Shown: positions 53,518 through 62,236, counted from the stretch's first letter. The stretch: DNA of 64,000 bases from Bradyrhizobium sp. CSA112 (GCF_029051645.1 NZ_JAACFS010000002.1:186001-250000); one strand, 5' to 3'. Made by a program: numbers and translations. The notes: generated by a model not told the origin, from the sequence alone.

Positions 53518-54375
53518 TTAGACCGGATGCGCGGCGAGATGTTCCAGCATTAATTCGCACACACGCTCCGGCGCCTGATCCGCCGCAAAATGCCCAACGC
53601 CGGGCAGCACTTCGAAGCGGTAGGGCGCGGCGATGAAATCCACCGTGCCTTCGGCAGCGGTGCGGCCGACGGTGTCGTCGGCATCGCCCCAGATATAGAG
53701 TGTCGGCACGCGGATCGGACCGAGCGGGCCGCGGATCGCGCCGCGGGCGCGATACCAGGCGAGCGCCGCTTCCATCGCTTGCTTGTTGCCGAGCACGGCG
53801 AGATGCATCTCGATCGCCTCAGCGGGAACGCCATTGGCGGCCAGACGCTCGCGCAGCCATCTGGCATCGTCCGCCAGCACGATATCTGCGGCATCGGCTT
53901 CGAGAAATGCCTTGTGGTGCTTTGAGCGTTGCGCCTGCTCGCCGTCGGTTGCCAGTGCGCGGTTGAACGCATTCGGATGCGGCCTGGACAGAATGGTGAG
54001 CGAGGCCAGCCGCTCGTGATGGCGGTCGGCGATGCCCCAGGCGATGCTGCCGCCCCAGTCGTGGCCGGCAAGATGAAAACGCGCACCCCCATAACCCGCA
54101 GCCGCCGCGATCGCCATCGCGTCGTCCATCAGGCGGTCGATCAGGTAGTGCGAGAACTCGCGCGGATCGGGCCGGGCGCCGGGCGAATAGCCGCGCTGGT
54201 TCGGCGCAATGGCGCGATAACCCATGTCGCCAAGGGCTGTGACCTGGCCGCGCCAGCAATGCATCGATTCCGCAAAACCGTGCAGCAGCAGCACCAGCGG
54301 CGCGCCGGGTGCGCCCGCGGTGATGGCATCGAAGACGAGATGCGGCGCGATCGCGATTTTTTCGCTGTCGGGCAT
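53518..54375 (-). CDS. Alpha/beta hydrolase (haloalkane dehalogenase / epoxide hydrolase-like)
   Basis: 285 residues from ATG 54375; upstream starts would add a 45-residue non-homologous leader. Motifs: VLLLHGFAESMHCW, APNQRGYSPGARP, nucleophile elbow GHDWGG (Asp nucleophile, as in dehalogenases and epoxide hydrolases), and VLPGVGHFAADQAPE with the catalytic His. The Asp nucleophile favours epoxide hydrolase or dehalogenase chemistry over ester cleavage. Divergent from the plsC-like gene. Confidence 0.85.
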   Translation of the reverse strand: MPDSEKIAIAPHLVFDAITAGAPGAPLVLLLHGFAESMHCWRGQVTALGDMGYRAIAPNQRGYSPGARPDPREFSHYLIDRLMDDAMAIAAAAGYGGARFHLAGHDWGGSIAWGIADRHHERLASLTILSRPHPNAFNRALATDGEQAQRSKHHKAFLEADAADIVLADDARWLRERLAANGVPAEAIEMHLAVLGNKQAMEAALAWYRARGAIRGPLGPIRVPTLYIWGDADDTVGRTAAEGTVDFIAAPYRFEVLPGVGHFAADQAPERVCELMLEHLAAHPV

Positions 54376-54504
54376 GAGGCGATCCTGCACAGGCAATCGG
54401 GCCGATCCATGGTGGGACATATTCCAGCGGGCCGGCCGGAATTGTGCAACCCGGGAAAAGTGCTGTATTGGAGGCCGCACCAGAGGCCCGAGGGGACGGA
54501 ACGT

Positions 54505-55239
54505 TTGCATTATCTGAGGTCGATACTATTCGATGCCGCCGTGGTGATCCTGACGGTCGTCGTTTCGCTGTCGGTGCCGTTCATGGCGCTGTTCAAGGCG
54601 AGCAGCGCGACGGTGCGCGCGGTCTCCCAGGTGTGGGTCAACGGCATCCTGTTCCTGATGAAGTACGTGATAGGGCTGGACTATCGCGTCGAGGGCCGCG
54701 AGCACGTTCCCAACGGACCCTGCATCATCGCCTGCAATCATCAGTCGCTGTGGGAGACCGCGGCGCTCTGCGTGATCTTCCCCGATGCCAGCATCGTCGC
54801 CAAGAAGGAACTCCGGAAGCTGCCGATGGTCGGCTGGTTTCTCGAGCACTATCCGATGATCCTGGTCGATCGCTCGGCAGGCCGCCATGCGCTGCGGCAA
54901 ATGGTCGACGAAGCAAAGCGCGCGGTCGGCGAGGGGCGTCAGGTGCTGCTGTTTCCGCAAGGCACGCGCCAGGCGATCGACGAGCCCGTGAGGTTTCAGT
55001 CGGCCGGCATCTCGGCCCTATACACGAACCTCGACGTCCCGGTCGTGCCGGCCGCGTGCAATTCCGGCCTGTTCTGGGGCAAGAAGACCCTGATCATGCA
55101 CCCAGGCACGATCACGCTGTCGTTCCTGCCGCCGATCGCGCCGGGCCTGCCGCGCAAGGAATTTCAGGAGAAGATGGAGCGGATGATTGCCGAAGAGGCG
55201 AGCCGGTTGCTGACGGTGAGTGAGGCGAAGGTCCGCTAG
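54505..55239 (+). CDS. 1-acyl-sn-glycerol-3-phosphate acyltransferase (PlsC family)
   Basis: 244 residues from TTG 54505, chosen because GAGGGG lies upstream and the family starts with the membrane helix here. Acyltransferase blocks: NHQSLWET (block I, with HX4E rather than HX4D), KKELRKLPMVGWFLEHYPMILVDR, FPQGTRQ (block III) and VPVVPAACNSG. It acylates lysophosphatidate at the inner membrane. The rare TTG start may limit its translation. Its stop overlaps the convergent channel gene by 3 bp. Confidence 0.85.
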   Translation: MHYLRSILFDAAVVILTVVVSLSVPFMALFKASSATVRAVSQVWVNGILFLMKYVIGLDYRVEGREHVPNGPCIIACNHQSLWETAALCVIFPDASIVAKKELRKLPMVGWFLEHYPMILVDRSAGRHALRQMVDEAKRAVGEGRQVLLFPQGTRQAIDEPVRFQSAGISALYTNLDVPVVPAACNSGLFWGKKTLIMHPGTITLSFLPPIAPGLPRKEFQEKMERMIAEEASRLLTVSEAKVR

Positions 55240-55817
55240 CGCGCGCGCCGCGCCGCGAGCCAGCCGCCGAGCGGTGCCAGGAACGCCAGGCACCAGATGA
55301 ACTGCGCAATCCTCGGCGCGACGAAGGCTGTGGCCGTTCCGATCACGAACACGACGAGCGGGACCAGCGCCGTTGCCAGCAGTGGCGGTTCGCTGCGGCC
55401 CCGCAGGGCGAGAATCCACAACAGCGCGTTCAGCGCAGCGATCAAGGTGAGGTGGAATCCGTAGAGCACCGCGACCACGCCTTCGAGCCGGTAATTGCCA
55501 TAGAGGCCGTTCGTCACCGGCAGAATGATGATCGACAGCAGGAAGAACAGATTGAGGAAAACCACGCCTCGTCCGCCTTCCGGCGCGACCGCAAGCCGCC
55601 GGTGATGGCTGAACCAGAACAGGCCGGCGACCACGAAGCTGATCGTCAGCGCGATGACGGGTTGCGCGTAGACGCGCATTACATCGTGCCAGCCGGGCGC
55701 GCTGGTGAAACTGCTGGCCTTCGGCAGATCATAGGCGAGGAGTGTCATGGCAACGCCGAAGATGGTGTTGCTCAGCATCTCCAGCCGGCGCATTTCGAAC
55801 AGACCGACTTGCGGCAA
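55236..55817 (-). CDS. TMEM175-like (DUF1211) potassium channel family protein
   Basis: 193 residues with about six hydrophobic helices. The N-terminus RLEMLSNTIFGVAMTLLAYDL follows the TMEM175 signature R(F)SDGVFAIAMTLL, though the FSD triad is changed to LSN, which could alter gating or function. HHRRLAV and the closing helices fit the family. Bacterial TMEM175 channels conduct K+. The protein is single-repeat, so it should work as a tetramer. Convergent with the plsC-like gene. Confidence 0.75.
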   Translation of the reverse strand: MPQVGLFEMRRLEMLSNTIFGVAMTLLAYDLPKASSFTSAPGWHDVMRVYAQPVIALTISFVVAGLFWFSHHRRLAVAPEGGRGVVFLNLFFLLSIIILPVTNGLYGNYRLEGVVAVLYGFHLTLIAALNALLWILALRGRSEPPLLATALVPLVVFVIGTATAFVAPRIAQFIWCLAFLAPLGGWLAARRAR

Positions 55818-55989
55818 TGTGATCCCCCAGTGTCAACGGTCCGTCGTCGCCCTTCGCTTCGCTCAGGCTATGCCGGACACGCTTCGCCCTGCGGGGCCCG
55901 CATGGCTGCGCCACGCGTAGCCCGTCAGGGCGGTGGCTTGCCGAGCCGTAGCTCGCGGACACAAGCCCGCCTTCGCCTGTCGGCTTCGG

Positions 55990-56028
55990 CGCACCAGCCT
56001 TCACTCGCTTCGCGAGCGAAGGCTGGTG
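55990..56028. repeat. Hairpin carrying an inverted copy of the tRNA 3' end
   Basis: GCACCAGCCTTC at 55991 and GAAGGCTGGTGC at 56018-56029 form an inverted repeat with a GC-rich loop; the right arm includes the encoded CCA of the tRNA-Leu gene. The surrounding 55850-56020 is a GC-rich repetitive stretch with several short inverted pieces. It may terminate the tRNA transcript. Confidence 0.55.
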
Positions 56029-56344
56029 CGGGCGGCCGGACTCGAACCGGCACAGTGATTACTCACCGAGGGATTTTCTTACCTGCTACGGCTTTCGCCG
56101 CCCGAACCTCGCACGTTGTGCACGGCCCGGTTTGGGGTCTGGACTATACCTTCACCATAACGCGTCCGCGTCGTAGGTGCTGCCCGTCTAGTCTCTACAC
56201 CTTCCCTGACAAAATTTGCTCAGGGCTTGGCTCGGGATTGCCTGTCACCGGTTTCCCCGAGTTTGAGCAGTTCTACACCCCAGGTTTCCCCGAGGGCACT
56301 CAACCATTTAAGTCCCTTGCGTCTACCGATTCCGCCACGCCCGC
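56024..56344 (-). tRNA. tRNA-Leu(UAA), split by a group I intron
   Basis: 5' exon 56344-56310 (35 nt: acceptor GCGGGCG, D arm, anticodon stem AGGGA and CUU) and 3' exon 56077-56024 (54 nt: rest of the loop AAAA, stem UCCCU, long variable arm, T arm GCCGG-TTCGAGT-CCGGC, acceptor CGCCCGC-A and encoded CCA). Joined, the anticodon loop is CUUAAAA, anticodon UAA, giving a class II tRNA of 89 nt with CCA. Acceptor, anticodon, variable and T stems all pair. The intron is inserted between U34 and A35, the same site as in cyanobacteria and plastids. Confidence 0.95.
56078..56309 (-). ncRNA. Self-splicing group I intron in tRNA-Leu(UAA)
   Basis: 232 nt, no ORF. Seen: exon GGGACUU pairs with intron GAGUGCCC (P1, one bulged G), leaving the U-G wobble at the 5' splice site; a last-base G (56078); the P7 halves GACTA (56189-56193) and TAGTC (56142-56146); core segments CAGGCAATCCCGAGCCAAGC and AAGGTGTAGAGACTAGACGG, close to the cyanobacterial tRNA-Leu intron; and a GAAA-tetraloop hairpin GGCGAAAGCC near the 3' end (56089-56100). 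It should be an autocatalytic ribozyme that needs guanosine. No homing endonuclease, so it is presumably inherited rather than mobile. Confidence 0.92.
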
Positions 56345-56517
56345 TTTGACTACCAAATCAGATACTTAGCGCGTTTGCCGGAGAAGTGGAATTGGCATGT
56401 TCCCCGGCGCAACGCACCCTTTGCTTTAAGCGAGCGCGTCTGCCAAAGCAAAGCCTCAATGCGGACACTTGTGCCTGTTTTAGGCAATCTCAACGTAATC
56501 CACGTAACGAAGGTCCG

Positions 56518-56940
56518 ATGCCCAACTCGCCGTCCCACTGCCGGTTATTCTCGCGCTGCTTTGCCGCGCTGGCGTTGGTTGCGCTCGGGGCCGGCCTGTC
56601 CGGCTGCGCCGGGATGAGCGAGACCATTTCGCCGGCCTTCGCCGATCCGGCCAAATACGATCTCTACGATTGCAAGCAGCTCGAGCCGGAGCGCAAGAGC
56701 CTTGCCGCCCGCACGGCGGAATTGCAGGGTCTGATGACGAAGGCCGAAACCGGCGCCGCCGGATCCGTGGTGGCGGAGCTTGCCTATCGCAATGACTACA
56801 TTGCGTTGCGCGGACAGTCGAAGCTGGCCGAAGAAGCCTGGCAGAAGAACAGGTGCCAGGACTCGAAGCCGGAAGCGGCGCCGACCACGTCGGCTCCCGC
56901 GAAGGGCGACCGTCCGAAGGCGAGTCGTGCTGGAAATTAA
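56518..56940 (+). CDS. Hypothetical lipoprotein
   Basis: 140 residues from ATG 56518. Signal peptide with lipobox (LSGC, Cys around 27). After GMSETISPAFADPAKYDLYDCKQL there is a helical region (ERKSLAARTAELQGLMTKAETG) and a disordered Pro/Ala tail. Predicted to sit in the outer or inner membrane facing the periplasm. No family recognised, although similar short lipoproteins are common in Bradyrhizobium. It lies directly upstream of the tRNA-Leu gene on the other strand. Confidence 0.7.
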   Translation: MPNSPSHCRLFSRCFAALALVALGAGLSGCAGMSETISPAFADPAKYDLYDCKQLEPERKSLAARTAELQGLMTKAETGAAGSVVAELAYRNDYIALRGQSKLAEEAWQKNRCQDSKPEAAPTTSAPAKGDRPKASRAGN

Positions 56941-56976
56941 GGTACGGGCTTTCCAAGCGGAAATTCGAGTTTCCGC

Positions 56977-58179
56977 TCACAGCCGCCAATCATAGATCCA
57001 GTCCTGCCGCGCCAGCATGCGCTGTGGGCCCATCGCCTTGATGGCGAGATCGCGCGCCAGCGCCAGCGGCCCGGTGAGATGATAGATGCGCCCCTGTTGC
57101 CGCGCGGCGCGCCGCACCCGCAATACGCGGCCGCGCCGCAGACGGCCGTAGCGCTTCAGCGTCGCCGGGATGCCCGCGATATTGTCACCCGGGCTTTCGC
57201 TCAAACATTTGGCGAGCACAGCAGCATCCTCGATCGCCATCCCCGCGCCTTGCGCGGCAAACGGCAGCATCGCATGCGCGGCATCGCCGAGCAGTGCGAT
57301 CGAGCCGTCCGTCCATTCGCCGATGTCGGGCAGCGTGAACAACGCCCATCGCCGCCACCCGTCGACGGCGCCGATCAGCATCCGTGCGGTTGCCGGCCAG
57401 CGATGCGAGGCGAACGCGTTCTTGAGTTCGTTGGCGTCGCCAGGCGCACTCCAGCCCGGCCGGTTCCAGGTTCCCGGCACGATCGCGACCACGTTGATCT
57501 GCCGCGCCGCCGAGATCGGGTAGGCGACGAGATGCGCGTCCGGCCCCATCCAGAGCTGGATCCGCGGCGAGGTGTATTCGCGCGGCAGCGTCGTCGCATC
57601 CAAAGTTCCGCGCCAGGCGATCAGGCCGGAAAATTGCGGCTGCACCTGCGGGAACAGATGGTTCCGCACCGCCGACCAGATGCCGTCGGCGCCGACCAGC
57701 GCCGCCGCCAGCTCCTGTTGCCGCGCATCGCCCCGGCGCTGAACCACGGTCAGCCCCTTGGCATGCAAGGTCACGTCCTCGAACTGGCAGCCGAGCCGCA
57801 GGTCGATGTCCGGATGGTCGTTGACCTGGGCCTGCAGGGCGCCTTGCAGATCGGCGCGGTGCATCACCCAGTAGGGCGCGCCGGCGCGGAGGCTGGCTGC
57901 CTCGCCGAGCGGCAGGCGGGCGATCTCGCCGCCCGCCCGCGCGCTCATGATACTGATGGCCTCGGGCGTCACCGCGCGCGGCGTGAGCCGCGGCCGCAGG
58001 CCGAGATCGACCAGGATTCTGCTGGCGTTGGGCGAAAGCTGCAGGCCGGCGCCGGCTTCCTCCAGCCGTTCGGCCTTTTCCAGTACGATGACGCGAAAGC
58101 CTTTGGCTGCGAGCGAAAGCGCTGCCGTCAGTCCCCCGATCCCGGCACCAGCAACGATGATGGTGCGCGCGGCAGCCAC
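56977..58179 (-). CDS. FAD-dependent monooxygenase (UbiH/salicylate hydroxylase-like)
   Basis: 400 residues. FAD site GAGIGGL (11-17) at the start, VLEKAERLEEAGAGLQLSPNA, the second FAD motif GDAAHAMLPFAAQGAGMAIEDA. Class A flavoprotein hydroxylase. The region LVGADGIWSAVRNH is the usual DG motif. Substrate unknown. It follows a small zinc-finger gene by 7 bp, a pairing that may reflect an electron or cofactor partner. Confidence 0.88.
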   Translation of the reverse strand: MAAARTIIVAGAGIGGLTAALSLAAKGFRVIVLEKAERLEEAGAGLQLSPNASRILVDLGLRPRLTPRAVTPEAISIMSARAGGEIARLPLGEAASLRAGAPYWVMHRADLQGALQAQVNDHPDIDLRLGCQFEDVTLHAKGLTVVQRRGDARQQELAAALVGADGIWSAVRNHLFPQVQPQFSGLIAWRGTLDATTLPREYTSPRIQLWMGPDAHLVAYPISAARQINVVAIVPGTWNRPGWSAPGDANELKNAFASHRWPATARMLIGAVDGWRRWALFTLPDIGEWTDGSIALLGDAAHAMLPFAAQGAGMAIEDAAVLAKCLSESPGDNIAGIPATLKRYGRLRRGRVLRVRRAARQQGRIYHLTGPLALARDLAIKAMGPQRMLARQDWIYDWRL

Positions 58180-58186
58180 CGAAAGG

Positions 58187-58432
58187 TCAGGCGACCTTAT
58201 CCTTCAGGACGCATTCGGGCGGGCGGGCTTCACCCGCGCCGAGGTCGGCGGCAAAGCGGTACAGCGTGGAGCAATAGGGGCAGATGATCTCGTTGTCGTT
58301 GCCGAGGTCCAGAAACACGTGCGGATGGTCGAACGGCGGATTGGCGCCCACGCACATGAATTCCTGCGAGCCGATCTCGATTACAGCGACTCCGGCGTCG
58401 TTATGGAAATGCGGGACGACATGATCGGACAT
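58187..58432 (-). CDS. zf-CHCC-type small zinc-finger protein
   Basis: 81 residues from ATG 58432. Contains an aromatic Phe/His-rich strand region (DHVVPHFHNDAGVAVIEIG) and the metal site MCVGANPPFDHPHVFLDLG plus CPYCSTLYRF, the Cys-His-Cys-Cys pattern of zf-CHCC proteins related to the NDUFS6 subunit. Function in bacteria is unknown. 7 bp upstream of the monooxygenase gene. Confidence 0.75.
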   Translation of the reverse strand: MSDHVVPHFHNDAGVAVIEIGSQEFMCVGANPPFDHPHVFLDLGNDNEIICPYCSTLYRFAADLGAGEARPPECVLKDKVA

Positions 58433-58690
58433 CAGTTTCACCTTGGATAGCAGCGATGGGCGGACGCAATCAACGCAACGCAGCAGATTCGAAATGCCGC
58501 GCACCATAGTGGGGGGTGCCGATGATTCCTAGAGCCGATTCCTGAGCGATTCTTGGAGGTCCCCGCCGCATACTTGCTCATGCAAATTCGACACAATCTT
58601 GTCGTCGGAGAAAAGCCCTTCTTTCGTCGGGGCAGTTGTGTCTTAAAAACGGCATACCATCTTGAGAAAGACGATAAATTAGGTTTTTGG

Positions 58691-59848
58691 ATGAGGCGGT
58701 TGCGGCTCGGTTCGGCTTTGGCAGGTGCGTTAGGATGCTTGGCGCTCAGCGTGGCGGCGTGCGCGGCGCTGTGGCCGCACGCCCGCGAGGCCGGCGCCAT
58801 TCTGGCGGCGCAGGACGACCCCTCGGCGCTGTCCGATATCCGCATCAGTTCCGCCCTGCGGAGCAATCAGGCGCTGGTCGCCGAGAATATCGAGGCGGCC
58901 CTCGCGGAGGGCGATGCCGATCTCGCGAGCAGCTTCGTCGAGCTCGCCCGCGACAAAGGCATTGTCGTCAGCGACGAGCTGTCGAAGCGCGTCAGCGATG
59001 CCGTGACAGAGGCAGGTTCGGCGTCGCATTTTGCCAAACGCTTTGCCACGGGCCTGGTGACCGGCAATGCCGACGACGTCGCGAGCCTGTCGGGCACGGT
59101 CGCCGGCGATCTCTTCGTGTTCGGCGACATCAGGGACATCGTGCGCGAAAGCAAGCATCTGGCGACGGGCGAGGAAGTGGACCGGCTGATATTGGGCCTG
59201 GCCACGGTAGGCCTCGCCGTGACCGCCGCCACCTATGTATCCGTTGGCGGCATGGGGCCGGTGCGCGCCGGTCTTTCCATGGTCAAGGATGCCCGCAAGC
59301 TCGGTCGGCTGGGCGAGGGGCTGACGCAATGGGCCGGCCGCTCGGCGCGCGAGGTCGTCGATGCGCCTGTGCTGCAGCAGGCGGTCGCGAAGGGCTCGGT
59401 GTTGCGGCCCGGCCAGACCATCAGCGCGATCAAGGCGGCGTTCCGTGCTGAGAAGGCCGGCGCGCTGGTGCGGCTGGCGAAAGACATCGGACGCGTCGGT
59501 GAAAAAGCCGGCACGCGCGGGGCGCTCGATACGCTGCGCATCGCGCAAGGGCCGAAGGACGTCGCACGCGCCGCGCGGCTTGCCGAATCCAAGGGCGGCC
59601 AGACCCGCGCGATTCTGAAGGTGCTCGGCCGCGGCGCGCTGCTGCTGGCTGCCGGGACGTTCAATCTCACGATGTGGGTGTTTAGTGCGCTATTGGCGCT
59701 TTTCGGTTTTCTGTCGTCGATCAAGGCGACCACCGAGCGGGCTACCGAAGCGTGGCTGCGTCGCAAGAAGGCGCGGCGATTAAGACAGCAGGCGGCGGCA
59801 GGTTTGCCGTCCGGCCCGGCTCTGGCGGGCGTTGTCGCGCAGGGTTAG
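58691..59848 (+). CDS. Hypothetical membrane protein, unknown family
   Basis: 385 residues from ATG 58691. Helix 8-27 (signal anchor), hydrophobic 164-190, hydrophobic 313-345, between them a long helical, Ala/Lys-rich region (ARKLGRLGEGLTQWAGRSAREV) and a basic tail (WLRRKKARRLRQQ). No enzyme motif. The mix of helices and charged coil suggests a scaffold or stress-related membrane protein; nothing else is supported. Confidence 0.6.
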   Translation: MRRLRLGSALAGALGCLALSVAACAALWPHAREAGAILAAQDDPSALSDIRISSALRSNQALVAENIEAALAEGDADLASSFVELARDKGIVVSDELSKRVSDAVTEAGSASHFAKRFATGLVTGNADDVASLSGTVAGDLFVFGDIRDIVRESKHLATGEEVDRLILGLATVGLAVTAATYVSVGGMGPVRAGLSMVKDARKLGRLGEGLTQWAGRSAREVVDAPVLQQAVAKGSVLRPGQTISAIKAAFRAEKAGALVRLAKDIGRVGEKAGTRGALDTLRIAQGPKDVARAARLAESKGGQTRAILKVLGRGALLLAAGTFNLTMWVFSALLALFGFLSSIKATTERATEAWLRRKKARRLRQQAAAGLPSGPALAGVVAQG

Positions 59849-59901
59849 ACTTGCAGCCATTGCAAGCTCGCCCATTCCAATCCCCCAAAAAAGTGGAACT
59901 G

Positions 59902-60657
59902 ATGATGCCGAGTTTTCACAACGGCGCTGTCGAAATTGCCTATCTCGACGAAGGCGAGGGCGATCCGATCGTTCTCGTGCACGGCTTTGCCTCCAGCAAG
60001 AACGTCAACTGGGTCTATCCGACCTGGGTTTCCGACTTAAGGAAAGACGGCCGGCGCGTGATCGCGCTCGACAATCGCGGCCATGGCGATTCCGAAAAGC
60101 TCTACGATGCCGCTGATTACGAAATTGCGATCATGGCAGGCGACGTCATCGCGCTGCTGGATCATCTGGCAATCGAGCGCGCCGACATCATGGGCTATTC
60201 GCTGGGATCGCGCATGACGGCGATATTGGCGCGCGAGCAGCCGCAGCGGTTGCGCTCGGCGATCCTCGGCGGCATCGGGATCGGGCTGATCGAGGGCGGC
60301 GGCCCCGGCGAGAATGTGGCCATAGCGCTGGAAGCGCCGTCGCTGGAGGACGTCACCGATCCGGTTGGGCGGACTTTTCGCGCTTTCGCCGAGCAGACCC
60401 GTTCCGACCGCCGCGCGCTTGCCGCCTGCCTGCGCGGTTCGCGGCGATTGATGACATCGGAAGAGGCCGCGGCAATCAGCGTGCCGGTCCTGATCGCGGT
60501 CGGCACCAAAGACGAGATCGCGGGCTCCGCGGCCGCATTAGGGAAAATCATTCCGGGCGCCGAGGTGCTCGACATTCCGAACCGCGATCACATGCGCGCG
60601 GTCGGCGACAAGGTCTACAAGACCGGCGTCACCGACTTTCTGTCACGCCGGCAATGA
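59902..60657 (+). CDS. Alpha/beta hydrolase
   Basis: 251 residues from ATG 59902 (a second ATG follows at 59905). Motifs: GDPIVLVHGFASSKNVNW, ALDNRGHGDSEKLYD, nucleophile elbow GYSLGS (Ser), VLIAVGTKDEIAGS and IPNRDHMRAVGD with the catalytic His. The Ser nucleophile points to ester, thioester or lactone cleavage. Its stop lies inside the end of the convergent membrane gene (15-bp overlap). Confidence 0.85.
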   Translation: MMPSFHNGAVEIAYLDEGEGDPIVLVHGFASSKNVNWVYPTWVSDLRKDGRRVIALDNRGHGDSEKLYDAADYEIAIMAGDVIALLDHLAIERADIMGYSLGSRMTAILAREQPQRLRSAILGGIGIGLIEGGGPGENVAIALEAPSLEDVTDPVGRTFRAFAEQTRSDRRALAACLRGSRRLMTSEEAAAISVPVLIAVGTKDEIAGSAAALGKIIPGAEVLDIPNRDHMRAVGDKVYKTGVTDFLSRRQ

Positions 60658-62031
60658 GCGATCGCGCGACGCCTCGTCAGCGGTGAAATGCCGGATAGCG
60701 GCGATCAGCACCACCGTGGTGGCAAGCCACGCCATGCGTGCGCCGTAACGATCATGCGGACCTGATATCACGGCGCAGATGAACGCGTTGCCGAGCAGGG
60801 CTGACGTGACCGTTCCGGCGAGCAAAGTGAGGTCATCGAACCGCCGGCGCAGCACGCCGTGGCCGAACAGGATCGCGGCCAGCAGCATCGACGCCAGCGC
60901 GACCGGAACGTGAATCCGGTTGATCGCGGTGAAGTCGAAATGCCGGCGCTGCTGCTGTGCCGCGCGCATCGGCTTCACCTGTGCGGGAAGAAAGCGCTCG
61001 ACAATTCCGTAGGTATGGCCGAGCCAGCCATCGGTGCCTTCGCCGGTTCCTGCCTGGACCAGTTGCTGCACTGTGGCCGTCAGCGCCGCCTTGGCCTGCC
61101 AGGCTGGATACTCCGCGATCGAATGCAACACGATAAAGCTCATCTCGTCGTTCAGTCCCTGAAAGCGGCCGAGCCTGTTAAACATGCTGTTGCCCCACAG
61201 GAACTGGTCTGCTGTGGCCGGAAGCTGATCGCGATAGGGGCAGAGCTTGAAATTCTGCTTCGGACAATGATCGCGCAAATATTGCGCGACGATGCCGTCC
61301 TGCAGCATCCGTCCAAATGCAACGCCATAACCGCCGGGCGTCCACGCCAGCTTCCCGGACAATGCGTAATTGGTCGCCAGCAACATCGCTGCACCCGCAA
61401 CGAGGGTGAGGCTGCCCTGCGTCAGTCCGGCAACGGAAATCCGCCCGCGCAGAAAAGGGCGCGCGATCCAGCCTATGCAGCACAGTCCGAGCAGCACCGC
61501 GAGCGTTGCGCTGTGCGTCGCCGCGGCGAAAGCAATGAGGCCGAACAACAGGCATTTTTCCGGGATCGAAGTCCGTTTCCCATGCGCGGCCAGGATGAAG
61601 AGCGCCAGCACGGACAGGCCGGCGAAAATGTCGGTCAGGAGCGTGCTGGCCAGCCAGGGCAACGAGGTGGTCAGTACCAGCACGAGGCTCATGGCCAGGA
61701 GCCGCAACGGCTGGGACATGCCGAACACGCGCAACGTCAACTGCAGGATCCACAGCGTCGCCAGCGCGTTGATTCCGAGGTTGAGCCAGAAGCTCGAATC
61801 TTCGCCGAAATGAAGATAGAGGCCGAACGTGGTGGAGCGGCTGGGCACCAGGTAGCCTTCGTACCACCGCGCCAGGTAGCCGCCGGTATCCCACTGGAGC
61901 AGGGGATAGCCATTCCACAGGGCGGGAGCCAGCAACATCAATGGGATGGCGATGGCGGCGATCCAGGCCGACCGCGAGTCCGCAGCAGTCCGCGCCCGCA
62001 ATACCTGCGTGCTAGTGTGGCTTTCCCCCAT
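60643..62031 (-). CDS. Polytopic membrane protein, glycosyltransferase-like
   Basis: 462 residues with about 10-11 hydrophobic helices. The first loop holds YPLLQWDTGGYLARWYEG, with an acidic Asp and aromatic residues in the place where GT-C glycosyltransferases (GT39/GT83) carry their catalytic residues. The large loop RDHCPKQNFKLCPYRDQ has two Cys that could form a disulfide in the periplasm. Not a close match to a family I can name. Its stop overlaps that of the hydrolase. Confidence 0.6.
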   Translation of the reverse strand: MGESHTSTQVLRARTAADSRSAWIAAIAIPLMLLAPALWNGYPLLQWDTGGYLARWYEGYLVPSRSTTFGLYLHFGEDSSFWLNLGINALATLWILQLTLRVFGMSQPLRLLAMSLVLVLTTSLPWLASTLLTDIFAGLSVLALFILAAHGKRTSIPEKCLLFGLIAFAAATHSATLAVLLGLCCIGWIARPFLRGRISVAGLTQGSLTLVAGAAMLLATNYALSGKLAWTPGGYGVAFGRMLQDGIVAQYLRDHCPKQNFKLCPYRDQLPATADQFLWGNSMFNRLGRFQGLNDEMSFIVLHSIAEYPAWQAKAALTATVQQLVQAGTGEGTDGWLGHTYGIVERFLPAQVKPMRAAQQQRRHFDFTAINRIHVPVALASMLLAAILFGHGVLRRRFDDLTLLAGTVTSALLGNAFICAVISGPHDRYGARMAWLATTVVLIAAIRHFTADEASRDRSLPA

Positions 62032-62236
62032 CAGGGCAGCATCCGCCGAATGGCGGGTCTGCCGAAATTCACCAATAGTCGGACGCCGGCCGGCTTGATT
62101 TCCCGAAATCGCTGACCACCTTGAACTGACCCTAGGGGGATTCGGCGGGGGTTTACTTTGCCGAAGCCTGCCGGGGACAGCCGTCCGCCCGCCGTGCTAT
62201 AATATCAATGAAACCAGTGAATTTGCGAGAGCAATC

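Noticed and set aside
55850..56023. Another tRNA or a gene in the tract after tRNA-Leu
   Set aside because: No cloverleaf can be built and no frame has a credible product; it is repeat-like.
56350..56538. 62-codon minus-strand frame upstream of tRNA-Leu
   Set aside because: Overlaps the lipoprotein start, lacks a ribosome site and has no recognisable motif.
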